37,545 nucleotides of DNA from Alphaproteobacteria bacterium (GTDB lineage Bacteria; Pseudomonadota; Alphaproteobacteria; Rhodobacterales; Rhodobacteraceae). This document shows positions 35,929 to 37,545 of this stretch, piece by piece. The first letter of the stretch is position 1; each line of letters begins with the position of its first letter. Below the pieces are notes generated by a model. It was not told the DNA's origin. It searched no databases and saw only the letters and a list, made by a program, of their open reading frames with translations. Both the position numbers and the translations under genes were made by a program. The stretch spans positions 1 through 37,545 of the forward strand of contig VGDE01000010.1 in NCBI GenBank assembly GCA_016869875.1, read 5' to 3'.

Positions 35929-37310
35929 AAATTCGTGGCCTGCGCGCCTTTCGCTTTCCGCCGACCCGAGGTAATGACAACGCCATGTTCCGCCCACTGA
36001 TCCTTGCCCCCGCCCTTTTGCTCGCCGCTTCGGCGGCGTTCCTGCCTGCCGGCCCGGTTCAGGCGCAGGAGGCACCGCTGCGGATCGAGATCACCGACGG
36101 GGTGATCGAACCCATGGCCATCGCGATCCCGCCCTTTCACGGCGATGCCGAGATCGCGGCGCGGGTGCGGCAGGTCGTGGCCGACGACCTGACCGGGACG
36201 GGTCTGTTCCGCGAGATCCCGGCCGAAGCGCATCTGGCGCGCCCCGCCAGCTTTACCGAAGCCGTCAGCTACGAGGACTGGCAGGCGGTGAACGCGCAGG
36301 GCCTGGTTTCGGCCGAGGTCACCCGTTCAGGAGAGAACATCAGCGTGCGGTTCCGGCTGTTCGACGTGGTTTCGGGTCAGCCGCAGGGCGACGGGATGCA
36401 GTTCGATGCCCGCGCGGGCGACTGGCGCCGGGCGGCCCACAAGATCGCCGACCAGATCTATGCCCGGTTGACCGGAGAAAAGCCCTATTTCGACAGTCGC
36501 GTCGCCTTTGTGCAGGAAACCGGTCCCAAGAACGCGCGCATCAAGCGCATCGGGGTGATGGATTATGACGGCGCCAACATTCTCTGGATGACCGACAGCT
36601 CGTCCCTGGTCCTGGCGCCCAAGTTCTCGCCCGACGGGCGGCGGCTCGCCTATACCAGCTATGACAGCGGCTTTCCCCAGATCCGGGTGATGGACGTGTC
36701 CAGCGTCACCTCGCGGCCGCTGACGCAGGACGCGGGGGCCATGGCCTTTTCTCCGGCCTTCAGTCCCGACGGCCGCTGGATCGCCTATTCCCGCGAGCAG
36801 GGCGGCAATACCGACATCTGGCTGATGGAGGCCGGAACGGGCGCACAGCGGGCGCTGACCAATGCCCCTTCGATCGAAACCTCTCCGGGCTTCAGCCCGG
36901 ACGGGCGGCGGATCGTCTTTGAAAGCGACCGTTCGGGCACTCCGCAGCTGTACATCATGGGCCTTGATGGAGGGGAACCGACGCGGATCAGCTTTGGCGA
37001 CGGCCGCTATGGCGCGCCTGCCTGGTCACCCAAGGGAGACATGATCGCCTTCACCAAGCAGATCGGTGACCGCTTCCACATCGGGATCATGCGCACCGAC
37101 GGGTCGGGCGAGAAGATGCTGACCGAATCCTTCCTGGACGAAGGACCGACCTGGGCCCCCAATGGCCGCGTGGTCATGTTCACGCGCGTGACGCCCGGGG
37201 GAACCGGCCAGCCTCGCCTGCATTCCGTCGACGTCACCGGGCGCAACATGCGACCGATGAACCTGGACTTTGCCGCCTCGGACCCGTCCTGGGGTCCCTT
37301 GATGCCATGA
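35925..37310 (+). CDS. tolB: Tol-Pal system beta-propeller protein TolB
   Basis: SPDGRRLAYTSYDSGFPQIRVMDV, FSPDGRWIAYSREQGGNTDIWLM, FSPDGRRIVFESDRSGTPQLYIM repeats. MFRPLILAPALLLAASAAF at 35985 may be the true start. Confidence 0.95.
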   Translation: MKIRGLRAFRFPPTRGNDNAMFRPLILAPALLLAASAAFLPAGPVQAQEAPLRIEITDGVIEPMAIAIPPFHGDAEIAARVRQVVADDLTGTGLFREIPAEAHLARPASFTEAVSYEDWQAVNAQGLVSAEVTRSGENISVRFRLFDVVSGQPQGDGMQFDARAGDWRRAAHKIADQIYARLTGEKPYFDSRVAFVQETGPKNARIKRIGVMDYDGANILWMTDSSSLVLAPKFSPDGRRLAYTSYDSGFPQIRVMDVSSVTSRPLTQDAGAMAFSPAFSPDGRWIAYSREQGGNTDIWLMEAGTGAQRALTNAPSIETSPGFSPDGRRIVFESDRSGTPQLYIMGLDGGEPTRISFGDGRYGAPAWSPKGDMIAFTKQIGDRFHIGIMRTDGSGEKMLTESFLDEGPTWAPNGRVVMFTRVTPGGTGQPRLHSVDVTGRNMRPMNLDFAASDPSWGPLMP

Positions 37311-37317
37311 GGATGAG

Positions 37318-37545
37318 ATGATGAACGTCGCGACAAAGCCTGCCCTTCTGGTCTGCCTTCTGGCGCTGACGGCCTGTGCCCAGCCTGCGCCCCCCGCCGC
37401 GCCCCCGGTCCAGGACCCTTACGCCAATGTGGCGGGCGGTGCCGTCTACCAGGGCGATCTGGCGGGTGGTGTGCTGGGGGCCGAGGCCACGGCCCAGTAT
37501 TTCCAGGCCTCGGTCGGCGACACGGTGCTGTTTACCGCAAAACCG
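37318..37545 (+). CDS. pal: Peptidoglycan-associated lipoprotein Pal, N-terminal part (truncated at the window end)
   Basis: MMNVATKPALLVCLLALTACAQPAPP (lipobox LTAC) directly after tolB; ends ...YFQASVGDTVLFTAKP. Confidence 0.85.
   Translation, partial: MMNVATKPALLVCLLALTACAQPAPPAAPPVQDPYANVAGGAVYQGDLAGGVLGAEATAQYFQASVGDTVLFTAKP

Noticed and set aside
34271-35986. 571-aa minus-strand ORF (Arg/Pro/His-rich)
   Set aside because: Antisense of tolA, extreme composition, no recognisable domain.
33382-36075. 897-aa minus-strand ORF opposite tolR/tolA
   Set aside because: Shadow of the high-GC, Ala/Glu/Arg-rich tolA region; product is low complexity (TGLRLTRLRLS...) and tolRAB is well supported on the plus strand.

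Overview
High-GC alphaproteobacterial chromosome segment, probably Rhodobacteraceae (Paracoccus-like); the taxon is inferred from gene content and style. It is mostly metabolic and housekeeping genes. Left to right: a 5'-truncated CDF cation transporter (-); a tight operon of a small membrane protein, a DUF1523-like protein, deoC and a two-domain ALDH16-like aldehyde dehydrogenase (+); a peptide-type ABC importer (SBP and two permeases on -, a divergent fused double ATPase on +); an orphan RTX-type repeat protein (-); a DHH/RecJ-like phosphoesterase overlapping a UV-damage endonuclease gene (+); a YegD-like Hsp70 (-); an M20 amidohydrolase and purU (+); a truncated, motif-degenerate GT8 locus (-); a BMP-family nucleoside-type ABC importer (-); dnaE (+); then ruvC-ruvA-htpX-ruvB-ybgC-tolQ-tolR-tolA-tolB-pal (+, pal truncated). 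I saw no tRNA, rRNA, CRISPR array, IS element or prophage. The best second-look items are the RTX protein built from a constant 19-aa core with variable linkers, the DHH nuclease/UVDE repair pair, the GT8 locus split by an in-frame TAG, a LexA-box-like site before ruvC, and several perfect hairpins or inverted repeats in leaders. None is proven to be a new system.
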